From: Lachnospiraceae bacterium
GTDB lineage: Bacteria; Bacillota; Clostridia; Lachnospirales; Lachnospiraceae
Reading direction: 5' to 3'
Assembly: GCA_017469945.1 (NCBI GenBank)
Contig: JAFUFI010000002.1
Span: 1-64,000, forward strand
Length of the DNA stretch: 64,000 nt
The notes under the pieces are model-generated. The model was not told the origin of the DNA. It saw only the letters and a program-made list of their open reading frames with translations, and searched no databases. How positions within the stretch are numbered: the stretch's first letter is position 1; each line of letters starts with the position of its first letter. The translations under genes and the position numbers were made by a program. Positions 1 through 6,703 of the stretch are shown one piece after another.

Positions 1-2
1 AT

Positions 3-98
3 TGTGATGAAGATGGTCAGATGGATATAACAAAACTTGATCCGCTGATGCCGTGGGCACCGGAACTTCCAGATTATTGCAGGAAGCCTGTCCGCTAA
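3..98 (+). CDS. C-terminal fragment of an unrecognised gene (partial, reading frame 3)
   Basis: An open frame enters from the left edge and stops with TAA at 96-98, giving about 31 residues that end in PDYCRKPVR. I do not recognise the family. The frame-1 reading that overlaps it from position 49 becomes protein-like only after about position 94 (SANQRQILKQSVLFDAY). The two pieces therefore look like one protein split by a one-base frameshift near 90-98. It could equally be a genuine gene end, because the upstream part lies outside the window. Confidence 0.4.
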   Translation, partial: CDEDGQMDITKLDPLMPWAPELPDYCRKPVR

Positions 99-189
99 TC
101 AGCGGCAGATTTTAAAACAAAGCGTACTATTTGACGCTTACAGATATAAGGAGAAGAATCCGTGGACTGGGGTATGGTCCGGGGATTAT

Positions 190-594
190 ATGGTTGAGGA
201 AAGATATAACCCGGAATCGAAGGAGCATAAAAACCTCGTCATAGCAGAATCGCTTAGTGTTATAGAGAATGTGCTTCTTTTCAGTATATCAAACTATTTT
301 AGAAAGTTTTCTATGGAGTACAAAGCAGTGCATCAAGTTGAAAACTTTGATAATGATTGGTATGAATACGTGGAATATGGCACGACAAACCCTACAACGA
401 TCTTTTTGCAGCAAAATGGATTTTCCAGAGAGGCTTCTATCTATATCCAAACACCGTCGAATTACAGTAAATATGTGACGGAAGTGGATGGAGAGAAGAA
501 GATAAAGCGCAGCATCCTGGAGTGCGGTAATATCGGAGTTGAAACTGAGGCACAGGACATACAATTTAATATTCCGGAGCTGTTTGTAGAATAG
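190..594 (+). CDS. Hypothetical protein, probably the C-terminal part of a longer frameshifted gene
   Basis: The frame encodes 134 residues from the ATG at 190, but it is already open from about position 49 and there is no good ribosome binding site before 190, so the ATG may not be a real start. The segment translated from 94 to 190 looks coding (it includes KEKNPWTGVWSGDY), which suggests that this is the tail of the gene whose other frame ends at 98. The protein is acidic and aromatic-rich, with no signal peptide or membrane segment. I do not recognise the family and assign no function. A strong terminator follows immediately at 607-642. The integrated element starts just beyond it, so this gene is probably the resident neighbour rather than element cargo. 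Confidence 0.5.
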   Translation: MVEERYNPESKEHKNLVIAESLSVIENVLLFSISNYFRKFSMEYKAVHQVENFDNDWYEYVEYGTTNPTTIFLQQNGFSREASIYIQTPSNYSKYVTEVDGEKKIKRSILECGNIGVETEAQDIQFNIPELFVE

Positions 595-606
595 TTTTCT
601 GATCTA

Positions 607-642
607 AAAGGCTTCTTGCAGAGATGCAAGAGGTCTTTTTTT
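607..642 (+). terminator. Rho-independent terminator
   Basis: A stem of about 14 pairs (607-620 with 625-638) has a GAGA tetraloop and contains G-U pairs, and its 3' strand runs into a T tract to 642. It closes the upstream gene ending at 594. Confidence 0.8.
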
Positions 643-658
643 ATGCTTTTTTCATTCT

Positions 659-701
659 CCCAACTCTAACCCAAATCGTCCCAAATCTATCCCAAGTGGG
701 C
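659..701. repeat. Four tandem 10-11 bp iterons (CCCAA-type)
   Basis: CCCAACTCTAA, CCCAAATCGT, CCCAAATCTAT and CCCAAGTGGGC follow each other with a period of 10-11 bp, that is one helical turn, so a protein could contact the same face of the DNA. By position, beside the outer end of the integrated element, they resemble arm-type binding sites of tyrosine recombinases or excisionases. This assignment is inferred from position and periodicity only. Confidence 0.5.
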
Positions 702-717
702 TTGTTTCAGTATTCAT

Positions 718-727
718 GGGCTTTTCG
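718..727. repeat. Left copy of a 10-bp inverted repeat near the element ends
   Basis: GGGCTTTTCG here is the exact reverse complement of CGAAAAGCCC at 3799-3808, downstream of the integrase gene. It may be a core or arm recombinase site. A chance match of ten bases cannot be excluded. Confidence 0.35.
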
Positions 728-779
728 TAGAATTAAGTTAGCTTTTATAGAAGCTGTTTTGTAACAGTTAACAAAATAA

Positions 780-935
780 TCTCAATGCCTGAGATGGCCA
801 TTAAGGCGGCGGGATGCATAAGGAGATTCGAGATTTCGGATTAACCGAGTCTTGACTCCGAAGCACCCACCGTTACTTCTTGCGCCATTTTAGGGCTTGT
901 GGAGTCGGTGGATGGCTACCGGCTCCTTTTTGTAT
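780..935 (+). ncRNA. Structured leader upstream of the antirepressor, possibly C4-like antisense RNA
   Basis: No gene fits between 595 and 969. The part from about 780 carries a small hairpin (CTCA-ATGC-CTGAG), repeated complementary blocks (ACTCC and CCCACC against GGAGT and GGTGG) and ends in a strong terminator hairpin at 901-931. The block around 864-873 can pair with 901-911 as an alternative to the terminator stem. Phage antirepressor genes are known to be preceded by C4 antisense RNAs, and the next gene is a Rha antirepressor, so a C4-like role is plausible. I could not align it to the C4 consensus, so this remains an inference. Confidence 0.45.
901..931 (+). terminator. Rho-independent terminator or attenuator upstream of rha
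   Basis: GGAGTCGGT (901-909) pairs with ACCGGCTCC (918-926) around an 8-nt loop, followed by TTTTT. It lies only 39 bases before the rha start, so it either ends a small leader RNA or attenuates rha transcription. Confidence 0.75.
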
Positions 936-969
936 CCCGACCGCAGGTCACAGGCGGAAAGGAAAAGCA

Positions 970-1617
970 ATGAAAAAGAATCTTGTAGCAAAAAACGAAC
1001 TTGGTATTTATGCAGATGCTAACGGTGTTGTGAGAGCGGACAGCCTTGTGGTTGCTCAGATGTTTGGCAAGCTTCACGCAAATGTAGTCCGTGACATTAG
1101 GAATCTTGATTGTTCCGATGAGTTTCGACTCATCAATTTTGATGAGTCGACTTACCTCAACGCTCAGGGACATCAGCAGCCTTGTTACAACATGACCCGT
1201 GATGGCTTTGTGTTCCTGGTAATGGGGTACAGAGGCAAGAAGGCGGCTTCTTTTAAAGAGGCGTATATCAAGAGATTCAACGAGATGGAAGAGTTCATCA
1301 AGTATCTGTTAGAGGCAAGAACAGAGTTCCCTCTTCTCACAGAGAGCATAATGCTTCTCCATGAAAGCCCTAAGCCTTACTACTTCAGCAATGAGGCAGA
1401 TCTTTTGAACCGTATCGCTCTTGGTAAGACAGCCAAGCAGGTTCGTGAAGAACATGGGCTTAAGCCGGGGACAAGCATTCGTCCTTATCTTACTACCAAG
1501 CAGATCGAGGCTATTGATCGTCTGCAGAGAGTGGATATCGGGTTGCTGGTATCAACGCCTGACTTCCAGGAGCGCAAGAGATACCTTGAGTGGTACTTCA
1601 TGAAGAAATTGCAGTAA
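970..1617 (+). CDS. Rha family phage regulatory protein (antirepressor-like)
   Basis: The start is the ATG at 970, preceded by GGAAAGGAAA; the open frame extends further upstream (TTG at 880) but through the terminator hairpin, so that start is unlikely. The product has 215 residues. The N-terminal half has the Rha domain pattern, including SLVVAQMFGKLHANVVRDI (about residues 18-36), MTRDGFVFLVMGYRG and a following helix with KEAYIKRFNEME. Rha proteins are phage or prophage regulators that affect repression and lytic growth. The C-terminal half (after about residue 115) is not a domain I recognise; it contains a possible helix-turn-helix-like stretch around KTAKQVREEHG. The gene is spaced 14 bases from the next one, consistent with an operon, and is likely controlled by the leader RNA upstream. 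Confidence 0.8.
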   Translation: MKKNLVAKNELGIYADANGVVRADSLVVAQMFGKLHANVVRDIRNLDCSDEFRLINFDESTYLNAQGHQQPCYNMTRDGFVFLVMGYRGKKAASFKEAYIKRFNEMEEFIKYLLEARTEFPLLTESIMLLHESPKPYYFSNEADLLNRIALGKTAKQVREEHGLKPGTSIRPYLTTKQIEAIDRLQRVDIGLLVSTPDFQERKRYLEWYFMKKLQ

Positions 1618-1631
1618 AGGAGCGACGATAG

Positions 1632-2210
1632 ATGAGAATTAACGGCGAAGAAACTGATATCCTTCGCAGCTATCGTTCTAATGACGCAGAGGGAAGACTG
1701 GCCATAATGCTTAACAATTATGCGGTCTTCCCGAAGATCATTCGCAAAGCTGAGAAGAAGATTCAGTACAAAATCAAATCGGAAAAAGAATACCTGCGTA
1801 GCCACGCAAGAGGCGAGCTTGGAGTCAGAGTACAGACCTCCGGCACAAGTGACCCGACTTTCAATGAGGCATCTACCAACATCATGATAGAAGATGCTTT
1901 TAAGACCGGCAGAGTGGACAAAGGCCTTCTGAAAGGAATTAAGGATGCTTCTGTATATGAGGAAGAAATTCAACTTGTAAGTCTTATGCGTATGGATTTC
2001 GAGCTGTTGGAAGAAATAATCGAGGATCTGGATGAGAGCGATTCCAAGATTATGAAACAGTATTTGCTCGAAGGGCGGCTTTTTAAAGAAATCGCCGACG
2101 ACGAAGGCCGAACCTATGAGGCTATCAAGAAGCGCATGGAGCGTATCCGCGCAGAAATCCGCGAGGAAATGCTTGAGTGCCTTGAAATGAACTGTAGGGG
2201 AGGTGAGTGA
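1632..2210 (+). CDS. Sigma-70 region 4-like helix-turn-helix protein of an integrated element
   Basis: The product has 192 residues and a ribosome binding site, AAAGGAG, ahead of the ATG. Residues about 135-185 form a helix-turn-helix of sigma region 4 type: an acidic approach (DLDESDSKIMKQYLLEG), then FKEIADDEGRTYEAIKKRMERI, where the last part resembles a recognition helix. The N-terminal part is charged and does not look like a sigma region 2. Many ICEs, Tn916 relatives and phages carry such sigma-like regulators just before the excision genes. It probably activates excisionase or integrase expression, or acts as a late regulator; this function is inferred. Its 3' end overlaps or abuts the excisionase start. 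Confidence 0.6.
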   Translation: MRINGEETDILRSYRSNDAEGRLAIMLNNYAVFPKIIRKAEKKIQYKIKSEKEYLRSHARGELGVRVQTSGTSDPTFNEASTNIMIEDAFKTGRVDKGLLKGIKDASVYEEEIQLVSLMRMDFELLEEIIEDLDESDSKIMKQYLLEGRLFKEIADDEGRTYEAIKKRMERIRAEIREEMLECLEMNCRGGE

Positions 2211-2211
2211 G

Positions 2212-2469
2212 ATGAATGTTATATCTGACAGAGATTACAAAGAATCCGGTATATATGCCAAGGAGCAGGCTGAAGTTCAGACCGTTCCTATTCAATGTAA
2301 AGTCGCGCTCACCATAAAGGAGGCTGCAGAGTATTCCAATATCGGTATCAACAAGTTGGAGTGTCTGCTTCGCTCTCCGAGATGTCCTTTTGTCTTATAT
2401 GTGGGTAAGAAGAAGCTTGTTAAGAGAAAGGAATTTGAGAAGTTCATTTCGGACAACATAGAGATATAG
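2212..2469 (+). CDS. xis: Excisionase-like DNA-binding protein (Tn916 Xis type)
   Basis: From the ATG at 2212 the product has 85 residues. A GTG at 2203 is in frame, but GGGGAGG at 2197-2203 is correctly spaced only for 2212. The C-terminal two thirds match the winged-helix excisionase pattern of Tn916 Xis: ALTIKEAAEYSNIGINKLECL (helix-turn-helix), then a wing with a VGKKKLVKRKEFEKFI tail. Excisionases bend element DNA and steer the cognate recombinase towards excision. The position directly upstream of the integrase gene supports this. The N-terminal 25 residues are not recognised. Confidence 0.75.
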   Translation: MNVISDRDYKESGIYAKEQAEVQTVPIQCKVALTIKEAAEYSNIGINKLECLLRSPRCPFVLYVGKKKLVKRKEFEKFISDNIEI

Positions 2470-2530
2470 CGGATTCCCAAGAAATGGGGTAACCACGCGG
2501 TTTGTCAGCTATCAAAAAAATGAAATAACA

Positions 2531-2559
2531 TTGCATTTGAGCCCTGGTTGGTGTATAAT
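2531..2559 (+). promoter_or_regulatory. Sigma-A type promoter of the integrase gene
   Basis: TTGCAT (2531-2536) and TATAAT (2554-2559) are separated by 17 bases. The start point would lie near 2566, about 40 bases before the integrase ATG. The recombinase can thus be transcribed independently of the upstream element genes. Confidence 0.8.
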
Positions 2560-2605
2560 ATAGCGTGCTAATTTGGGGCTCTTATAGCTTAGAAAGGAGC
2601 CTTAA

Positions 2606-3736
2606 ATGGGTAAAGATCTCAAAGGAAAGGAGATTGGAGACGGAATTTATCAGCAGCCAAATGGCACATATTGTGCAAGATTTGTTGATAAGTTTGGTCG
2701 AAGAAAATCTAAACGCTCAAAAAAGCTTCAGGAAGTAAGACAGTGGATCGCTGACGCAACATATATTGACCAACACAGTGATTTAGACCAGGCGACTGAT
2801 ATGCTAGTGGATGCCTGGTTTGATTATTGGATAGGCATCAAAAAGAAGACAGTGAGACCAAATACTGTCAGAAACTATTCAGAGCGGTATGAACGAAACA
2901 TCAAGAGTGTAATTGGAAATAAGCTTTTGACAGAAGTAAAACCTATTCATTGCCAAACTATCTTTTCTAAAATGGCAGACGAAGGGTATAAGACTACAAC
3001 TATCTATCAAACGCGAATTGCTCTTTACAACATGTTTGAGTTTGCAAGAGAAAATGATGTTCTCATTGCAAATCCCTGTAAGAAGTCGCTAAAGAGTGAC
3101 ATGGGAAAACCTTCAGATAAGAAGGAAGCTCTTACTATTGATGTTCAGAAGAAATTCTTGGAAGCTGTGGTGGGATACAGCTATGAGAATCAGTATCGCT
3201 TTGTTTTGCAGACAGGTCTTCGTACTGGAGAGCTTATAGGACTTAGGTGGAGCGACATCGACTTCGAAAATCGCACTATGAAGATTGAAAGAACGATGGA
3301 ATTTCGCTATAAGGTAGGTGAATGGAGAGTTGGCCCGCCTAAGAGCAAATCGGGTTTTCGAACAATCCCCCTTACGGATGAAGCAATTCGTATTCTGGAG
3401 AATCAAAAACAAAAGAATAAGAGCTTAAAGCTCGTACCGATTGAGTGGAACGATGTGGTCTTTCTTTGCAGAAATGGCACGCCGGTCAAGAACAGCACTT
3501 ATGACACGGGACTGTTCAAGTATTGCGATCGAGTTGGCATTCCGAGATTTTCTATGCATGTGCTTAGACATACTTTTGCGACAAGATGCATTGAAGGTGG
3601 AATGAAGCCGAAGACACTGCAGAAGATTTTAGGTCATTCTAATATCGGTATCACAATGAATCTGTATGTCCATATTACAGATGAAGAAAAACATAGAGAA
3701 ATAGATCTTGTGGCTGACGCTTTAAAAGTGGTATAA
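2606..3736 (+). CDS. int: Tyrosine recombinase/integrase, Tn916 Int type
   Basis: The enzyme has 376 residues, a normal length for Tn916-type integrases. An N-terminal arm-binding domain (about 1-55, rich in basic residues around 31-40) is followed by a SAM-like core-binding domain (about 65-160) and the catalytic domain (about 175-370). Catalytic residues are visible: R206 in TGLRTGELIGLRW, K248 in PKSKSGFRTIPL, H318 and R321 in HVLRHTFATR, H344 in GHSNIGITMNLY and the nucleophile Y354. All are intact, so it is probably active. It catalyses site-specific integration and excision with the upstream excisionase. The start ATG has AGAAAGGAG upstream. Direct repeats just after the stop are candidate arm sites. 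Confidence 0.93.
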   Translation: MGKDLKGKEIGDGIYQQPNGTYCARFVDKFGRRKSKRSKKLQEVRQWIADATYIDQHSDLDQATDMLVDAWFDYWIGIKKKTVRPNTVRNYSERYERNIKSVIGNKLLTEVKPIHCQTIFSKMADEGYKTTTIYQTRIALYNMFEFARENDVLIANPCKKSLKSDMGKPSDKKEALTIDVQKKFLEAVVGYSYENQYRFVLQTGLRTGELIGLRWSDIDFENRTMKIERTMEFRYKVGEWRVGPPKSKSGFRTIPLTDEAIRILENQKQKNKSLKLVPIEWNDVVFLCRNGTPVKNSTYDTGLFKYCDRVGIPRFSMHVLRHTFATRCIEGGMKPKTLQKILGHSNIGITMNLYVHITDEEKHREIDLVADALKVV

Positions 3737-3759
3737 AACTTGATGCGAAATTTTGACTC

Positions 3760-3781
3760 GTGGCACTCGATGTGGCACTCG
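3760..3781. repeat. Two tandem copies of GTGGCACTCG downstream of int
   Basis: GTGGCACTCG occurs at 3760-3769 and again at 3772-3781 with a 12-bp period. The location just 3' of the integrase gene is where Tn916-type elements carry arm-type integrase sites. Interpretation by position only. Confidence 0.5.
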
Positions 3782-3798
3782 GTCAAAAAGGCATGTAG

Positions 3799-3808
3799 CG
3801 AAAAGCCC
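3799..3808. repeat. Right copy of the 10-bp inverted repeat
   Basis: CGAAAAGCCC is the exact reverse complement of 718-727 and lies 36 bases before ychF. It may mark the right edge of the integrated element. Confidence 0.35.
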
Positions 3809-3844
3809 GTAAAATAAAGAAAACTCAAAGGAGATTATAATATT

Positions 3845-4948
3845 ATGAAACTAGGTATAGTTGGTCTGCCCAATGTCGGTAAGAGTACCCTTTTTAACTC
3901 ACTTACCAAGGCGGGAGCGCAGGCTGCGAACTTCCCTTTCTGTACGATCGATCCCAATGTGGGTGTCGTACCTGTCCCCGATGAGAGACTTGATAAGCTC
4001 GGAGAACTTTACCATACAAAGAAGGTTACCCCCGCTGTTATAGAGTTCGTTGACATCGCGGGACTTGTAAAGGGCGCTTCAAAGGGTGAGGGACTCGGAA
4101 ACCAGTTCCTTGCAAATATCCGCGAGACAGACGCCATCGTACATGTAGTAAGATGCTTCGAGGATTCAAACGTTATCCACGTTGACGGAAGCGTTGATCC
4201 TTTGAGAGATATCGATGTTATCAATCTCGAGCTTATTTTTGCCGATATCGAGGCTTTAGAGAGAAGACTTGCTAAGGTTGTAAAAGCTGCAAGAATGGAT
4301 AAAACAGCTGCCAAGGAGCAGGCTTTCCTTGAAAAGATGAAGGCTCATCTCGAAGCCGGTAACAGCGCAAGATCCTTCGAGCTTGACGCAGATGACGAGG
4401 ACGAAGCCGGCTATATGAAGGAACTTAACCTTCTTACCGCAAAGCCTGTTATCTACGCTGCAAACGTTGCGGAGGAGGACCTCGCTGACGACGGCGCGTC
4501 AAACGATATGGTTAAAAAGGTTCGCGACTTTGCCGCAAAGGAAGGAAGCGAAGTATTTGTTATCAGCGCAAGAGTTGAAGAAGAAATTTCAGAGCTTGAC
4601 GATGCTGAAAAGGCAGAGTTTCTTGATGCTCTCGGAGTAAAAGAATCAGGTCTCGATAAGCTTATCGCAGCAAGCTACAAGCTTCTCGGACTTATGAGCT
4701 TTTTAACCGCCGGTGAGGATGAGTGCCGCGCATGGACAATCAAGATCGGTACCAAGGCTCCTCAGGCAGCAGGCAAGATCCATACAGACTTTGAGCGCGG
4801 ATTTATTAAGGCGGAAGTAGTTAACTACAAGAATCTTCTTGAACTCGGATCGCTGGCAGCAGCCCGTGAAAAGGGACTTGTAGGTATCGAGGGTAAGGAT
4901 TATGTCGTAAAAGACGGCGACGTTATCCTGTTCCGTTTCAATGTATAA
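3845..4948 (+). CDS. ychF: Redox-regulated ATPase YchF (OLA1/Obg-like)
   Basis: The protein has 367 residues, the usual YchF length. The P-loop LPNVGKSTLFNSLTKAGAQ lies at residues 7-25, and a central coiled-coil or helical insertion separates it from the C-terminal TGS domain (about 280-365, containing HTDFERGFIKAEVVNY). YchF binds ribosomes and, unlike most Obg-family proteins, prefers ATP; it is linked to stress and translation control. The start ATG follows AAAGGAG at 3829-3835. The upstream region is filled by the integrated element, and I see no clear native promoter, so insertion may have replaced it. lgt follows 21 bases downstream, consistent with co-transcription to the terminator at 6054-6089. 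Confidence 0.96.
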   Translation: MKLGIVGLPNVGKSTLFNSLTKAGAQAANFPFCTIDPNVGVVPVPDERLDKLGELYHTKKVTPAVIEFVDIAGLVKGASKGEGLGNQFLANIRETDAIVHVVRCFEDSNVIHVDGSVDPLRDIDVINLELIFADIEALERRLAKVVKAARMDKTAAKEQAFLEKMKAHLEAGNSARSFELDADDEDEAGYMKELNLLTAKPVIYAANVAEEDLADDGASNDMVKKVRDFAAKEGSEVFVISARVEEEISELDDAEKAEFLDALGVKESGLDKLIAASYKLLGLMSFLTAGEDECRAWTIKIGTKAPQAAGKIHTDFERGFIKAEVVNYKNLLELGSLAAAREKGLVGIEGKDYVVKDGDVILFRFNV

Positions 4949-4969
4949 CGAGGTTAAAGGGGATTTATC

Positions 4970-5878
4970 ATGAACTCAACTGATATTTCATTTCCTAATT
5001 TAGGGATATATCTTTCGAATGTCCCTAAGCAGTTTTATATAGGAAAGTTTTCAATCGCTCTTTACGGAGTAACTTTTGCTATAGGAATCCTTCTCGGACT
5101 TATTGTGGCTTCTAAAGTAGCAAAGGAGTATGGCGAGGAAGAGAACAATTTTTGGGATTTTGCGATCTGGGTCATTATAGGAGGCCTTATCGGAGCGAGA
5201 ATCTACTATGTTATATTCTCTTGGGAATACTACAAAAACGATCTTCTCAGCATCTTTAACCTTCGCCAGGGTGGAATCGCTATTTATGGTGGCGTTATCG
5301 GAGCGTTCCTTACGGCATTCATCTTTTCGAAGATCAAGAAGATAAATGGTTTTGTTATGACTGATGCGGCAATGCCCGCGCTTATCCTGGGACAGGCTGT
5401 GGGCCGCTGGGGCAACTTCTTTAACAGAGAGGTTTTCGGACAGTATACAAACAATCTTTTTGCGATGCGCCTTCCTATAGACGCAGTAAGAGCAAGAGAT
5501 ATTTCGGCGGACCTTGCATCACATATCGGAGAGGGAGAGAACTTTATACAGGTTCATCCCACTTTCCTATATGAGAGCGTTTGCAATCTGATCCTTTTTG
5601 CACTCCTTCTTATCTTTAGAAAGAAGAGAGCCTTTAACGGAGAGGCTTGCCTTTGGTACTTTGCCGGATACGGAATCATCAGATTCATCATCGAAGGAAT
5701 CCGTACCGACCAGCTTTACCTTATCGGAACGACGATCCCTGTATCCCAAGTAGTTGCGATTGTACTTATAGTAGTAGCGATCGCCGGAGAGATTGTCTTC
5801 AGAACCCTTATTAAGAAAGGTAAGCTCCCCAAGGTACTCAAAATCGGAGAGAATTCCCCCAAGAAAGTTAAAGCTTAA
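4970..5878 (+). CDS. lgt: Prolipoprotein diacylglyceryl transferase
   Basis: This 302-residue polytopic membrane enzyme transfers diacylglycerol from phosphatidylglycerol to the lipobox cysteine of prelipoproteins, the first step of lipoprotein maturation. About seven hydrophobic segments are visible. The Lgt signature is present as GQAVGRWGNFFNREVFG (about residues 141-157), with the downstream HPTFLYES motif carrying a conserved histidine and glutamate. The C-terminal tail is short and basic. The ribosome binding site AAAGGGG precedes the ATG. It is the second gene of the ychF-lgt pair and is followed by an unusual palindrome array. Confidence 0.95.
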   Translation: MNSTDISFPNLGIYLSNVPKQFYIGKFSIALYGVTFAIGILLGLIVASKVAKEYGEEENNFWDFAIWVIIGGLIGARIYYVIFSWEYYKNDLLSIFNLRQGGIAIYGGVIGAFLTAFIFSKIKKINGFVMTDAAMPALILGQAVGRWGNFFNREVFGQYTNNLFAMRLPIDAVRARDISADLASHIGEGENFIQVHPTFLYESVCNLILFALLLIFRKKRAFNGEACLWYFAGYGIIRFIIEGIRTDQLYLIGTTIPVSQVVAIVLIVVAIAGEIVFRTLIKKGKLPKVLKIGENSPKKVKA

Positions 5879-5929
5879 ATGTGGGATTTTATCCCACCGG
5901 GGACTTAAATGTGGGATTTCATCCCACCG
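5875..5929. repeat. Tandem 25-bp repeats, each a GTGGGA palindrome
   Basis: TTAAATGTGGGAT...ATCCCACCG occurs at 5875-5899 and again at 5905-5929 with one difference (T to C in the centre). Each copy is itself an inverted repeat, GTGGGAT-TT(T/C)-ATCCCAC. Further GTGGGA-type half sites follow at 5944-5949 and, inverted, at 5985-5991. No T tract follows the hairpins, so they are poor terminators. GTGGGA is the core recognised by MraZ, whose gene is next, so these may be distal MraZ operators. The first copy overlaps the lgt stop codon. Confidence 0.6.
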
Positions 5930-6053
5930 ACGGCCAAAAAGCAGGTGGGATATTAAGACAGTTTAAGGGATGTTAATATTTCATCCCACTTTTGACCACA
6001 ACATATAGAAAAATGGTCAAAAACACATCAAAATATAGAAATTATTGTTCAAA

Positions 6054-6089
6054 ATAGGCAGTAGCCATGAGGTTACTGTCTATTTTTTT
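6054..6089 (+). terminator. Rho-independent terminator after ychF-lgt
   Basis: A 13-bp stem (6054-6066 with 6071-6083, two G-U pairs) with loop ATGA is followed by a T run at 6083-6089. Confidence 0.85.
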
Positions 6090-6145
6090 GTCTATTTTTA
6101 CCAGAACAAATTATTAAGAAAGATTAAAAAAATTGTTGAAAATAC

Positions 6146-6174
6146 TTGCATATTAAGGTATTTTAATGTAGAAT
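6146..6174 (+). promoter_or_regulatory. Sigma-A type promoter of the mraZ/dcw operon
   Basis: TTGCAT (6146-6151), a 17-base spacer and TAGAAT (6169-6174). The predicted start point near 6181 falls directly on the first MraZ box, which suits negative autoregulation. Confidence 0.75.
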
Positions 6175-6185
6175 TTTGGTTGTAA

Positions 6186-6221
6186 GTGGGAAGAAGTGGG
6201 ATGATTTACCCATAAAGTGGG
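6186..6221 (+). promoter_or_regulatory. MraZ operator boxes (GTGGG repeats)
   Basis: GTGGG occurs at 6186-6190, 6196-6200 and 6217-6221, spaced 10 and 21 bp, that is one and two helical turns; an inverted CCCA lies between them. MraZ is known to bind direct GTGGG/TGGGN repeats upstream of its own operon and repress it. The boxes lie between the promoter and the mraZ ribosome binding site. Confidence 0.75.
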
Positions 6222-6247
6222 ATAAAACGGAAAGGAGGATGCGTAAG

Positions 6248-6688
6248 ATGGCCGGACTCATCGGAGAATACAATCACACAATCGATGCAAAAGGCCGACT
6301 TTCTGTACCTTCTAAATTCCGCAGTGTCCTTGGAGACGGATTTGTTATTTCAAAGGGCATTGACCAGTGCCTTATCATCTATTCCGAAGAGGAATGGAGC
6401 GCATTCCAGGCGAAGTTAAACACCCTCCCCACATTTGACGACGATGCAAGAGAAGTTAAGCGTTTCTTCGGTTCCGGTTCAGCTTTCGTAGAGATAGACT
6501 CCCACGGTCGAATCCTCGTTCCCTCAAATCTCGCTGAGTATGCCGGACTTACAAAGGATGTAACGATCGTCGGAACTACGGACGGTAAAGCCGAGATCTG
6601 GGATACGGATAACTGGAACGCCAGAGAAGGCAGAATCAGTCCCAAGGATGCCGTTAAGAACCTTTTTGCAAAAGGAATCTCTATTTAA
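6248..6688 (+). CDS. mraZ: Division/cell-wall cluster transcriptional repressor MraZ
   Basis: The ATG at 6248 is chosen because AGGAGG lies at 6233-6238; a longer frame from 6176 would run through the operator boxes. The product has 146 residues with two SpoVT/AbrB-like swapped-hairpin halves, each with the family pattern: GEYNHTIDAKGRLSVPSKFR near the N terminus and VEIDSHGRILVPSNLAEYAG in the second half. MraZ forms ring oligomers that bind GTGGG repeats and control the dcw operon. Operators and promoter are visible upstream. It is 15 bases from rsmH. Confidence 0.96.
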   Translation: MAGLIGEYNHTIDAKGRLSVPSKFRSVLGDGFVISKGIDQCLIIYSEEEWSAFQAKLNTLPTFDDDAREVKRFFGSGSAFVEIDSHGRILVPSNLAEYAGLTKDVTIVGTTDGKAEIWDTDNWNAREGRISPKDAVKNLFAKGISI

Positions 6689-6703
6689 AGGGCGGAGGAT
6701 AAT

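Larger units (their letters stand above)
659..3810 (+). mobile_element. Small integrated element (rha, sigma-like HTH, xis, int)
   Basis: Four co-directional genes of phage or ICE type lie between an ordinary chromosomal terminator (607-642) and the housekeeping gene ychF: a Rha antirepressor, a sigma-region-4-like protein, a Tn916-type excisionase and a tyrosine recombinase. Short tandem repeats resembling recombinase arm sites lie near both ends (659-700 and 3760-3781). A 10-bp inverted repeat, GGGCTTTTCG at 718-727 and CGAAAAGCCC at 3799-3808, lies near the two edges. The coordinates are approximate because I could not find direct attL/attR repeats. There are no relaxase, replication, capsid or obvious cargo genes, so this is a remnant, a satellite or a minimal integrative cassette. 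Confidence 0.6.

Noticed and set aside
659..701. CRISPR-like repeats at the element edge
   Set aside because: Units are only 10-11 bp with no spacers; no cas gene in the window.
880..969. N-terminal extension of the Rha gene from a TTG at 880
   Set aside because: It would be translated through the terminator hairpin at 901-931, and a good ribosome binding site sits before the ATG at 970.
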